A stretch of DNA of 7,128 nucleotides from Thalassospiraceae bacterium (GTDB lineage: Bacteria > Pseudomonadota > Alphaproteobacteria > Rhodospirillales > Magnetovibrionaceae). Position 1 is the stretch's first letter. Each line of letters opens with the position of its first letter. Both the position numbers and the translations under genes were made by a program. A model generated the notes under the pieces. It saw only the letters and a list, made by a program, of their open reading frames with translations, was not told the DNA's origin and did no database searches. The stretch lies in the NCBI GenBank assembly GCA_030637845.1, contig DAOWFT010000180.1, positions 1 to 7,128 of the forward strand, in the 5' to 3' direction. Shown piece by piece: positions 1 through 5,893 of the stretch.

Positions 1-728
1 AGCTTGGCAAAAGCGTAATGGCCGAACGCGAGCTAAGAAAGGTTGCGACGCTAGCGCCCAAGAACATCGCCAATGATATTTTGGCCATCGCCGCAAACGC
101 CGGTATGGCGGAACTTTCCATGCGCCTTGACGCCATGCTTTACCCTGATGGCGGCGGATTGGATGGTGCGGTTTATCCGGTTCCCGCATGGCAACCGGAA
201 GACGGCTTCAAGGTTGATCGCGCGCTTATATATGCACTGGTCAGGCAGGAAAGTCGCTTTAACCCCAAGGCAAAATCCGGCGTTGGCGCGCGCGGCTTGA
301 TGCAGCTTATGCCCCGGACCGCGGGTTTTGTTGCCCGCGACAAACGCTATCGCTGGAGCAAAAGATCGGCATTGTTCGATCCCGCCCACAACCTTTCCCT
401 TGGTCAGCGCTACATTCAGATTTTGCTAAAAGATAAAAAAATAAAAGGTGATTTATTTTTAATGGCCGCCGCTTGGAATGGTGGCCCGGGCAACCTTAAT
501 AAATGGCGGCGCCGGGGAAATGATACGGGCGACTCGCTTTTCTTTATCGAAAGCCTGCCTTCGCGTGAAACCCGAATATTTATTGAACGGGTTTTGACCA
601 ACCTCTGGGTTTATCGTGACCGTCTGGGCCAGCCGGCGCCATCGCTTGACGCAGTCGCCAGCGGAAAATGGCCCCAGTACCGTTCACTCGGACAAGAGCC
701 AATGGTGGTGGCCGATGTCAAAAATTGA
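1..728 (+). CDS. Soluble lytic murein transglycosylase, C-terminal part (5' end outside window)
   Basis: The frame is open to the left edge, five codons beyond the first in-window ATG at 18, so this is the tail of a longer Slt70-like protein. Residue numbers below count from that ATG. The SLT catalytic domain runs from about 65 to 190. It has the RQESRF motif with the presumed catalytic Glu78, then GARGLMQLMP (90-99), then a WNGGPG motif at 153-158, where the family usually has YNAGPG. A DPAHNLSLG segment (121-129) matches the helix that normally precedes that motif. Such enzymes act in the periplasm, cleaving the MurNAc-GlcNAc bond of peptidoglycan to leave 1,6-anhydro-MurNAc ends. The signal peptide and the helical N-terminal domain expected for the family would lie outside the window and cannot be checked. 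The 3' end overlaps the next gene by 14 bp. Family assignment is firm; the exact subtype is not. Confidence 0.93.
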   Translation, partial: LGKSVMAERELRKVATLAPKNIANDILAIAANAGMAELSMRLDAMLYPDGGGLDGAVYPVPAWQPEDGFKVDRALIYALVRQESRFNPKAKSGVGARGLMQLMPRTAGFVARDKRYRWSKRSALFDPAHNLSLGQRYIQILLKDKKIKGDLFLMAAAWNGGPGNLNKWRRRGNDTGDSLFFIESLPSRETRIFIERVLTNLWVYRDRLGQPAPSLDAVASGKWPQYRSLGQEPMVVADVKN

Positions 729-1245
729 TGGTACTCGCGAATTCAAGCCGGTTAATATTGCGCTGCTGACCGTATCTGATACACGCTCCCTTGAAAATGA
801 TAAATCAGGAAAAGTTTTGTCCGAACGTGTTTCTGCTGCCGGTCATAATGTAAGTGCGCGCGAAATAATCACCGATGATAAATCGCTCATCGAACAACAA
901 TTAAGAACCTGGATAAACGATGCAGAAATAGATGTTGTTATTTCCACCGGCGGCACCGGGCTAACGGGCCGCGATGTAACACCCGAAGCGTTTGAAGCGG
1001 TCTATGAAAAATCTATCCCCGGGTTTGGTGAGCTGTTTCGCATGTTAAGCTATGAAAAAATAAAAACATCAACCATTCAATCCCGCGCTACCGCGGGGCT
1101 TGCCGGGGGAACTTATTTATTTGCCCTTCCCGGCTCGCCTGGCGCCTGCAAGGACGGGTGGGATGATATACTTGTCCATCAATTAGATTCACGTTTTGGG
1201 CCGTGCAATTTTGTTGAGCTTATGCCCCGTCTTAAAGAAAAATAA
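715..1245 (+). CDS. moaB: Molybdenum cofactor biosynthesis protein MoaB (MogA/MoaB family)
   Basis: A 176-residue protein, the usual length for MoaB. It starts MSKIDGTREF and runs straight into the first strand (VNIALLTVSDTR). It carries the molybdopterin-binding signature GGTGLTGRDVTPEA (79-92). The C-terminal pattern ALPGSPGAC (137-145) and PCNFVELMPRL (163-173) is characteristic of MoaB rather than MogA. In organisms lacking MogA, such proteins are thought to adenylate molybdopterin before molybdate insertion; in E. coli MoaB is dispensable. The frame stays open upstream to 616, but those residues have no family character, so the ATG at 715 is preferred. This start lies inside the end of the transglycosylase gene (14-bp overlap) and has only a GGTGGTGG stretch close by as a possible ribosome site, which suggests translational coupling. 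The stop codon is 1 bp from the stop of the convergent gene. Confidence 0.93.
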   Translation: MSKIDGTREFKPVNIALLTVSDTRSLENDKSGKVLSERVSAAGHNVSAREIITDDKSLIEQQLRTWINDAEIDVVISTGGTGLTGRDVTPEAFEAVYEKSIPGFGELFRMLSYEKIKTSTIQSRATAGLAGGTYLFALPGSPGACKDGWDDILVHQLDSRFGPCNFVELMPRLKEK

Positions 1246-1262
1246 ATCAGCGCTTATTTTTC
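1237..1262. terminator. AT-rich inverted repeat across two convergent stop codons, possible bidirectional terminator
   Basis: GAAAAATAA at 1237-1245 and TTATTTTTC at 1254-1262 form a perfect 9-bp inverted repeat around an 8-nt loop (ATCAGCGC). The repeat contains the moaB stop codon and sits over the stop of the opposing gene. On either strand the descending arm supplies a run of five T residues. The stem is nearly all A-T, so it is weak for an intrinsic terminator. The repeat is certain; termination is inference from its position between convergent genes with no other spacer. Confidence 0.35.
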
Positions 1263-1852
1263 CAATTCAAATAATCATTTTTGTTGTCCACATCGGACAG
1301 GGTATCCAGCAGCGCAATGCGTATGCGCCGTGGTGATGCCAATGCCCCCGCCAGCGTATCATCCAGCGCATGGGCCGTTGACCAGCGGGCATTTTTAAAG
1401 GGGTCAATGGTTACGGGCCTGCGTCTTTGCCCGACCATCCAGTAGCCGCCATCGGGTGCCGGGCCAAGGGTCATATCATTTGCACCCAAGCTTCGAAACG
1501 CAGCGTTTATATGTGCCTTGGTAATGTCCGGCACGTCGGAGCCGATTATTACCACCGGCCCGGTTGGCAGTGTTTTCATTGGCCCCAGCATTCTGGCGCC
1601 AAGGTCGCCGCTTCCCTGCTTTATTCGTTTCCACCCACGGGGCCAGATACCGCGTTTAGCCACCGCCCTATCCGGGGTAATTGAAAGCCAGCAATGCCAA
1701 CGATCGTCACGTAGCGCATTTGCGGTTCGGGCAAGATTAAAATGGTAAAAACGCCACGCGTTAATTAGCCCGACTTCGCTGGCCAGCCGGGTTTTCACTC
1801 GGCCCATGCGCGGCTCTTTTGCCATTAAAACAAGGTGACCCATTTTTTTCAT
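1247..1852 (-). CDS. DUF2064 / TIGR04282-type transferase (CofC/MobA-like nucleotidyltransferase fold)
   Basis: A 201-residue protein resembling the TIGR04282 family, often labelled 'arsenosugar biosynthesis glycosyltransferase' or 'rSAM-associated transferase 1'. The N-terminus has AKEPRMGRVKTRL (11-23), matching the GxxKTRL loop that binds the nucleotide in MobA/CofC-like enzymes. GSDVPDI (104-110) is the acidic metal-binding motif. PAPDGGYWMVGQR (131-143) and LDTLSDVDNKND (182-193) complete the family pattern. The substrate is not known from sequence. The ATG overlaps the stop of the upstream gene as ATGA (1849-1852), so the two are translationally coupled; an internal Met at residue 4 is an alternative start. 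The family is usually discussed with the radical SAM protein ArsS, which is absent from this two-gene operon, so an arsenosugar role should not be assumed. Confidence 0.85.
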   Translation of the reverse strand: MKKMGHLVLMAKEPRMGRVKTRLASEVGLINAWRFYHFNLARTANALRDDRWHCWLSITPDRAVAKRGIWPRGWKRIKQGSGDLGARMLGPMKTLPTGPVVIIGSDVPDITKAHINAAFRSLGANDMTLGPAPDGGYWMVGQRRRPVTIDPFKNARWSTAHALDDTLAGALASPRRIRIALLDTLSDVDNKNDYLNWKNKR

Positions 1853-2520
1853 TTATATAGCCCCTTTAGGGTCGCTTGATTTGCACCGGCGTAATAAAGC
1901 AGCAAACAAACAAGGTTGCGCGTTGGTCGTGCCCACCAGCCGTCACGTTGGTAACGCATCGGCGATGTGGCAATGACCGCATCAAGGCCCGTTAGATTTT
2001 TTTTGCCCAAACGCCGGGCCATATCCACGTCTTCCATTAAATCCATGGCTTGGTTAAAGCCGCCAATTTTTTTGTAATGTTCAACCGATATCAATAATCC
2101 CTGATCACCATAGGGAAGGCCAAGGTTTTTAGCCCGCCAGTTGGCAAGCTTCGCAACCCGAATTGCATCTTTGCCCCCAGCGGTAAAAGCCAGCTTGAAA
2201 TACGCGCCGCGCCGGTTGTTTTCCGGCTTTGCCATAAATTTTGCAACACTGCTCGCCCAGTTCGGAGAAAGCTCACTATCTGCATGAATGAATAAAAGCC
2301 ACGTTGCCCCGTTTGTAATTGCGTTTTCGGCACCATCTGCAAGCTGGCGTCCACGTCCGGGTGGGCCCTCAACAACCCTTGCGCCCAGCTCGCGCGCAAT
2401 ATTGCAGGTGTCATCGGTTGAGCCGCCATCGGCGACCACAACGCTTGCCCCCGATGTGGTGGCCAGGGTTGCACCCAGCGTGGCTTCGGCGTTTAGGGTC
2501 GGGATAATTATTGTCAGCAT
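1849..2520 (-). CDS. Family-2 glycosyltransferase, TIGR04283 type
   Basis: A GT-A fold glycosyltransferase of about 223 residues. The protein opens with LTIIIPTLNAEATL (2-15), then has the nucleotide-sugar site DGGSTDDT (31-38). PPGRGRQLADGA (53-64) and the metal-site equivalent HADSEL (79-84) follow. PYGDQGL (136-142) and LMEDVDMARRL (161-171) match the TIGR04283 pattern ('rSAM-associated transferase 2'). No signal peptide or clear membrane anchor is visible, so it is probably cytoplasmic or peripheral. I place the start at the ATG at 2520, which directly precedes the first strand as in relatives; an in-frame ATG at 2532 would add four residues. Neither has a convincing Shine-Dalgarno. It is the first gene of the two-gene operon. 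Acceptor and donor are unknown. Confidence 0.87.
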   Translation of the reverse strand: MLTIIIPTLNAEATLGATLATTSGASVVVADGGSTDDTCNIARELGARVVEGPPGRGRQLADGAENAITNGATWLLFIHADSELSPNWASSVAKFMAKPENNRRGAYFKLAFTAGGKDAIRVAKLANWRAKNLGLPYGDQGLLISVEHYKKIGGFNQAMDLMEDVDMARRLGKKNLTGLDAVIATSPMRYQRDGWWARPTRNLVCLLLYYAGANQATLKGLYK

Positions 2521-2532
2521 GGTAAAAACCAT

Positions 2533-2597
2533 AACATGGCCAACCCGGGCGCGTGATAGGATATATTTATCCAGTTTTTTAAACCTAGAGACGCTAA
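2533..2597. promoter_or_regulatory. Divergent intergenic region between the glycosyltransferase operon and rnhB
   Basis: These 65 bp must hold the promoters of both divergent transcripts unless they lie inside the genes. Toward rnhB, TATATT at 2562-2567 is a reasonable -10 element, but no good -35 lies 17 bp upstream. A small perfect hairpin, GGATA-TATT-TATCC (2559-2572), overlaps it. I cannot assign a convincing promoter toward the minus-strand operon. An AGAG stretch at 2587-2590 may be the rnhB ribosome site. Confidence 0.3.
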
Positions 2598-3221
2598 ATG
2601 CCTGATTTTTCCATAGAAAACGATTTAGCCAATTCTATTACCACCCCCATTGTCGGCGTGGATGAAGCCGGGCGTGGCCCGTGGGCGGGCCCGGTGGTGG
2701 CCGGCGCCGTAATACTGGACAGGGGCGGTATCAGCGATGCCCTTGTGAGCGGGCTTGATGATTCAAAAAAACTGAAACCTGAAAAACGCGAAGAGCTTTT
2801 TGCCTCCTTGCAAGACTGCGCAACCATCGGGGTCGGCATCGCCGATGTGGACGAGATTGACAAAAATAATATTTTACAGGCAACCATGATGGCGATGATG
2901 CGGGCGGTGGATGACCTGAATGTGGCCCCGAATATTGCATTGGTTGACGGCAACCGCGCACCAAAACTTAACTGTCAAACTCGTTGCGTTATTCGTGGTG
3001 ACGGAATTTCACTTTCAATTGCTGCTGCTTCAATTATTGCCAAGGTAACCCGCGATAAAATTATGGCTGAACTAGCAAGCCTTAATCCCGGCTATGGTTG
3101 GGAAACAAATCAGGGCTATGGAACCAAAGCCCACCAAGCGGGCTTGCAAAAACTTGGCATAACAGACCATCACCGTAAAAGTTTTGCTCCAATTCGGGCA
3201 ATTATTGAAAAAAGTTCATAA
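2598..3221 (+). CDS. rnhB: Ribonuclease HII
   Basis: A 207-residue protein of typical RNase HII length. These enzymes nick RNA-DNA hybrids and, in particular, cut 5' of single ribonucleotides misincorporated in DNA, starting ribonucleotide excision repair. The GVDEAGRGPWAGPV block (20-33) supplies Asp22 and Glu23 of the metal-binding DEDD set and the GRG loop (25-27) that reads the ribonucleotide junction. VDGNR gives Asp117 and RGDG gives Asp135; the spacing between these two fits the family. SIAAASIIAKVTRD (140-153) and the GYG motif (165-167), with its sugar-sensing tyrosine, are intact. The start at 2598 is the first ATG and has AGAG 7 bp upstream. ccrM follows in the same direction after 142 bp, an association I recall from other Alphaproteobacteria. 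Confidence 0.97.
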   Translation: MPDFSIENDLANSITTPIVGVDEAGRGPWAGPVVAGAVILDRGGISDALVSGLDDSKKLKPEKREELFASLQDCATIGVGIADVDEIDKNNILQATMMAMMRAVDDLNVAPNIALVDGNRAPKLNCQTRCVIRGDGISLSIAAASIIAKVTRDKIMAELASLNPGYGWETNQGYGTKAHQAGLQKLGITDHHRKSFAPIRAIIEKSS

Positions 3222-3230
3222 ATTTTTTTT
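3208..3230 (+). terminator. Possible weak terminator after rnhB
   Basis: A run of six A (3208-3213) and a run of eight T (3223-3230) flank the rnhB stop codon and could pair around a 9-nt loop, leaving Ts at the end. The stem has no G-C pairs, so this is a poor intrinsic terminator. It is recorded because it is the only T-tract between rnhB and ccrM. Confidence 0.2.
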
Positions 3231-3244
3231 AGCCCTAAAACACA

Positions 3245-3282
3245 ACATGTTGAGTCCGGGATTCCTTGTCGACTCAACATGT
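3245..3282. repeat. Perfect 12-bp inverted repeat with GANTC in each arm, upstream of ccrM
   Basis: ACATGTTGAGTC at 3245-3256 is the exact reverse complement of GACTCAACATGT at 3271-3282, with a 14-nt spacer. Each arm ends internally in a GANTC site (GAGTC 3252-3256, GACTC 3271-3275), and the spacer holds a third (GATTC 3260-3264). The octamer CAACATGT also occurs as a direct repeat 32 bp apart (3243-3250 and 3275-3282). There is no T-tract after the repeat on the plus strand and only a short TTTT on the minus strand, so it does not look like an intrinsic terminator. A dimer-binding operator or an RNA hairpin are both possible. Its location 82 bp before the ccrM start suggests a regulatory role, which is inference. 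Confidence 0.85.
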
Positions 3283-3338
3283 GTCATTAGCGAATCATCA
3301 TAAGTTATTGATTCCATTTATTTTCTTGACGCGGATTC
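3252..3338. promoter_or_regulatory. Cluster of six GANTC (CcrM) methylation sites in the ccrM upstream region
   Basis: GANTC occurs at 3252 (GAGTC), 3260 (GATTC), 3271 (GACTC), 3292 (GAATC), 3310 (GATTC) and 3334 (GATTC). Random expectation is about one per 256 bp, and by eye I found only about eight others in the whole window, at 531, 1186, 2760, 3886, 5235, 6077, 6194 and 6248. CcrM methylates the adenine of this site. In Caulobacter, GANTC sites in the ccrM leader mediate methylation-dependent repression, and the regulator GcrA acts at methylated GANTC promoters. Feedback control here is inferred from those precedents. No TTAA, the half-site of a CtrA box, occurs in 3222-3363. Confidence 0.7.
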
Positions 3339-3354
3339 GCTCTGTTGCTTTGAT
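3326..3354 (+). promoter_or_regulatory. Candidate ccrM promoter with a GANTC site in its spacer
   Basis: TTGACG (3326-3331, five of six to the sigma-70 -35 consensus) is followed after 17 bp by TTTGAT (3349-3354, four of six to the -10 consensus). A GATTC site at 3334-3338 lies within the spacer, an arrangement reported for GcrA-dependent promoters. Transcription would then begin about 3360-3363, giving a leaderless or nearly leaderless message. That fits the absence of any Shine-Dalgarno before the ATG at 3364. The motifs are visible; promoter activity is inferred. Confidence 0.35.
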
Positions 3355-3363
3355 GCGCCGGTA

Positions 3364-4500
3364 ATGACCAAGCAACAGACAAAAAATACAAAAAGCAAAA
3401 AAGCTGACAAAAAGGCAGAGGTAAATAAATCCGCCCTGCCGTTGGACGAAGTGCTTGTTGGTGACTGCATTAAATTGATGGAAAGCCTGCCCGAAGGTTC
3501 CGTCGATATGATTTTTGCCGACCCGCCCTATAATTTGCAGTTGGAAGGCGACCTTGTTCGCCCCAATAACACCAAGGTCGATGCGGTCGATGACCACTGG
3601 GATCAATTCGCCAGCTTCAAAGCCTATGACGAGTTTACTGCCAAATGGATGAAGGCCGCGCGCAGGTTGCTAAAGCCCGATGGCTCCATCTGGGTTATTG
3701 GCAGCTATCATAATATTTTCCGGGTTGGCTCGTTGATGCAGGATATCGGGTTCTGGATGCTAAACGATGTTGTTTGGTTAAAAACCAATCCGATGCCTAA
3801 TTTCCGCGGCAGGCGTTTTACCAATGCCCATGAAACGCTTATCTGGGCGGCGCGCGATAAAGAAGCCCGCTACCGCTTTAATTATGAATCCATGAAAGCA
3901 TTAAACGATGATTTTCAAATGCGCTCCGATTGGACCTTGCCTCTTTGCACCGGTTCTGAGCGCCTTAAAAAAGACGGACGCAAGGCCCACCCGACACAAA
4001 AACCGGAAAGCCTTTTGTACCGGGTAATGCTTTCAAGTTCCGAAGTGGGCGATGTGGTGCTGGATCCGTTTTTTGGTTCCGGCACAACCGGGGCCGTCGC
4101 CAAAGCATTGGGCCGTCATTTCATTGGGCTGGAGCGCGAAATTGAATACGCCGAGCTGGCCCGTGGGCGCATTAAAAAGGTCAAGCAGGTCGAAGATAAA
4201 TCGTTGGTAATGAACGAAAGCAAGCGTTCCCTGCCACGGGTTCCCTTTGGCACCATTGTTGAACGCGGCATGATAAGACCCGGAACCGTATTAACCGACC
4301 CGCGCGGGCGTTATTCGGCCAAGGTTCGCGCCGACGGCACGTTGGTTACATCTGATTTCAAGGGCTCCATCCATCAGGTCGGTGCGTTCGTGCAAAAGGC
4401 CCCGGCCTGTAATGGCTGGCAGTTCTGGTACACCCAGGTTAAGGGCAAGATGGTTTCCATCGATGTTTATCGCGACAAGGTTCGGGCCGAGCTTAACTAG
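3364..4500 (+). CDS. ccrM: Cell-cycle DNA adenine-N6 methyltransferase CcrM (GANTC-specific)
   Basis: A 378-residue beta-class N6-adenine methyltransferase that transfers a methyl group from S-adenosylmethionine to adenine in GANTC. The catalytic DPPY motif (53-56) comes before the SAM-binding DPFFGSG motif (234-240), the order that defines the beta class. The central region carries HWDQF, WVIGSYHNIFR, NPMPNFRGRRFTNAHETLIWA and HPTQKP (209-214), which closely match Caulobacter CcrM as I recall it. The C-terminal RAMA-type domain (about 290-378), with VPFGTIVERG and SIHQVGAFVQKAPACNGW, is present; in CcrM it is needed for DNA recognition. No restriction endonuclease gene adjoins it, consistent with a solitary regulatory methylase. 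The N-terminus has a lysine-rich tail (eight Lys in the first 22 residues) before the conserved core. The ATG at 3364 is the first start codon after an in-frame TAA at 3301. Confidence 0.96.
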   Translation: MTKQQTKNTKSKKADKKAEVNKSALPLDEVLVGDCIKLMESLPEGSVDMIFADPPYNLQLEGDLVRPNNTKVDAVDDHWDQFASFKAYDEFTAKWMKAARRLLKPDGSIWVIGSYHNIFRVGSLMQDIGFWMLNDVVWLKTNPMPNFRGRRFTNAHETLIWAARDKEARYRFNYESMKALNDDFQMRSDWTLPLCTGSERLKKDGRKAHPTQKPESLLYRVMLSSSEVGDVVLDPFFGSGTTGAVAKALGRHFIGLEREIEYAELARGRIKKVKQVEDKSLVMNESKRSLPRVPFGTIVERGMIRPGTVLTDPRGRYSAKVRADGTLVTSDFKGSIHQVGAFVQKAPACNGWQFWYTQVKGKMVSIDVYRDKVRAELN

Positions 4501-4509
4501 CCAACCTTT

Positions 4510-4989
4510 TTATCCGCGAATGTCGTCTTCGCTCAAGGCGTGTCCGTAATCCATTTTCACTTTGGCCTCGGCAAACATTTTTTCCGAAAACTGGCCTTTT
4601 TCATCCCAACGCTTTTGGAAATCTGCGTCCTCAACACTGGATTTATCCACCACCACCCGTTTAATGCCAGATTGCAATATGGCCCGGGCACAATCGGGGC
4701 AGGGAACGTGGGTTACGTATATGGTGCAACCGGTCAGGTTAAAGCCGACCCGGGCCGCATTATAAATTGCGTTGCGTTCGGCGTGTTCGGTCCAGTCGTA
4801 TTTATTGGGCCGTTCGTGACGTTCTTCGATTTCGTCATCAATCATCCGGGGAAAACCGTTGTAACCGTACGGCCCCGGGGTCTTGTCATCGGTTACTATT
4901 ACCGCGCCGACCTTGGTCGAACGATCTTTTGACCAACTAGCAACTTCGTTTGCAAGGCGAAGAAAGCGGGCATCCCATTTGCTACTCAT
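4510..4989 (-). CDS. dCMP deaminase-family zinc protein (deoxycytidylate deaminase)
   Basis: A 159-residue cytidine/deoxycytidylate deaminase-fold protein. The zinc site is complete: TEHAERNA places His69 and the proton-shuttling Glu71, and VPCPDCA gives Cys97 and Cys100. The N-terminus (KWDARFLRLANEVASWSKDRSTKVGAVIV) and the GYNGFPR segment (42-48) fit dCMP deaminases of the ComEB/dCMP type, which convert dCMP to dUMP for thymidylate synthesis. A role on another cytosine nucleotide cannot be excluded. It lies 19 bp after the 3-hydroxybutyryl-CoA dehydrogenase gene on the same strand. An AAGGAT stretch about 10 bp before the ATG may be its ribosome site, so it is probably the last gene of that operon. 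It converges on ccrM with a 9-bp gap containing only a short T run and no hairpin. Confidence 0.9.
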   Translation of the reverse strand: MSSKWDARFLRLANEVASWSKDRSTKVGAVIVTDDKTPGPYGYNGFPRMIDDEIEERHERPNKYDWTEHAERNAIYNAARVGFNLTGCTIYVTHVPCPDCARAILQSGIKRVVVDKSSVEDADFQKRWDEKGQFSEKMFAEAKVKMDYGHALSEDDIRG

Positions 4990-5008
4990 GCGTAATTATA
5001 TCCTTGAT

Positions 5009-5893
5009 TTAACGTGTCGGAACCGGCTCGTCGCCGGAATAATCATAAAAACCCTTGCCCGATTTGCGCCCGAGCCAGCCGGCCTCGACATATTTGGTCA
5101 GCAATGGGCAGGGACGGTATTTGCTATCGGCCAGACCTTCATAAAGGGTGTTCATAACCGCAAGGCAGACATCAAGCCCGATAAAATCGGCCAGCGCCAA
5201 CGGCCCCATGGGGTGATGGGCGCCCAGCATCATAGATTCGTCAATGGCGTCAACCGTGCCGACCCCTTCGTATAACGTGTAAACAGCTTCGTTAAGCATG
5301 GGCATCAAAATACGGTTAACGATAAAGGCGGGGAAATCTTCTGCCGCCACCGGGATTTTTTTCATTTTTTTGGCGAGGGCGGAAACCGTATCAAATGTTT
5401 CCTTATCGGTGGTGATGCCGCGAATAACCTCTACCAGTTCCATTGCCGGAACCGGGTTCATAAAATGCATCCCGGCAAATTTTGTCGGGCGGTCTGTTTG
5501 CGCCGCCAACCGGGTTATGGAAATGCTTGATGTGTTGGTGGTGATAATCGCATCGGACTTAAGCAAGGGAAAAAGTTTTTTCAGTATTTCGGTTTTTATT
5601 TTTTCGTCTTCGCTGGCGGCCTCGATAATAATGTCGCAGTTTTTAAAAGCGTCCATCGAGGTTGCGGTTTTTATGCGGGGCAGGGAGGCTTTGCGCTCGG
5701 CATCTTTGAGCAGGCCTTTTTCAACCTGACGGCTGAGGCTGTGTTCGATTTTGGTCATGCCTTTTTCAAGCTGGCCCTCATCGATATCCATAATTATTAC
5801 GCTATAGCCCGATGTTGCCGCCACCGTGGCTATGCCGCTGCCCATTTGTCCGGCACCGATTATTCCGATTAGCTTGATATCGTCCACAGACAT
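5009..5893 (-). CDS. 3-hydroxybutyryl-CoA dehydrogenase (3-hydroxyacyl-CoA dehydrogenase family)
   Basis: A 294-residue NAD-dependent dehydrogenase of the standard single-function length. It interconverts (S)-3-hydroxyacyl-CoA and 3-oxoacyl-CoA, in fatty acid or butyrate-type metabolism. The Rossmann domain has GAGQMG (13-18) and an acidic residue ending the second strand (MDID), which favours NAD over NADP. Ser122, His143, Glu155 and Asn193 have the same spacing (21, 12 and 38) as the active-site Ser, His, Glu and Asn of mammalian short-chain hydroxyacyl-CoA dehydrogenase. The C-terminal domain includes HHPMGPLALADFIGLD (226-241) and GRKSGKGFYDY (275-285). A GGAG ribosome site (5902-5905) lies 8 bp before the ATG at 5893 and supports this start. 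It follows etfA by 65 bp in the same direction. The common names are hbd, hbdA or paaH; the chain-length preference is not readable from sequence. Confidence 0.95.
   Translation of the reverse strand: MSVDDIKLIGIIGAGQMGSGIATVAATSGYSVIIMDIDEGQLEKGMTKIEHSLSRQVEKGLLKDAERKASLPRIKTATSMDAFKNCDIIIEAASEDEKIKTEILKKLFPLLKSDAIITTNTSSISITRLAAQTDRPTKFAGMHFMNPVPAMELVEVIRGITTDKETFDTVSALAKKMKKIPVAAEDFPAFIVNRILMPMLNEAVYTLYEGVGTVDAIDESMMLGAHHPMGPLALADFIGLDVCLAVMNTLYEGLADSKYRPCPLLTKYVEAGWLGRKSGKGFYDYSGDEPVPTR

Noticed and set aside
2091..2474. Minus-strand open frame of 127 codons inside the glycosyltransferase gene
   Set aside because: It is out of frame within a clear GT-A protein; the translation has no motif and a composition typical of a shifted frame.
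2559..2580. Small hairpin GGATA-TATT-TATCC followed by six T, resembling a terminator
   Set aside because: It sits between two divergent genes, where no upstream transcript needs terminating, and the stem is only 5 bp. It more likely reflects an AT-rich promoter region.
3245..3282. The ccrM-upstream inverted repeat as the rnhB terminator
   Set aside because: No T-tract follows it on the plus strand. The T8 run lies before the repeat, not after it.
3364..4500. ccrM as half of a restriction-modification system
   Set aside because: The adjacent genes are rnhB and a dCMP deaminase; no endonuclease is present, and the C-terminal domain marks it as the solitary cell-cycle methylase.
4540..4932. 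Plus-strand open frame of 130 codons opposite the dCMP deaminase gene
   Set aside because: It is antisense to a gene with an intact zinc site and has no recognisable motif of its own. It is best explained as an open frame shadowing the real gene.
4883..5275. Plus-strand open frame of 130 codons crossing the deaminase and dehydrogenase genes
   Set aside because: It spans parts of two well-supported minus-strand genes and has no family character.
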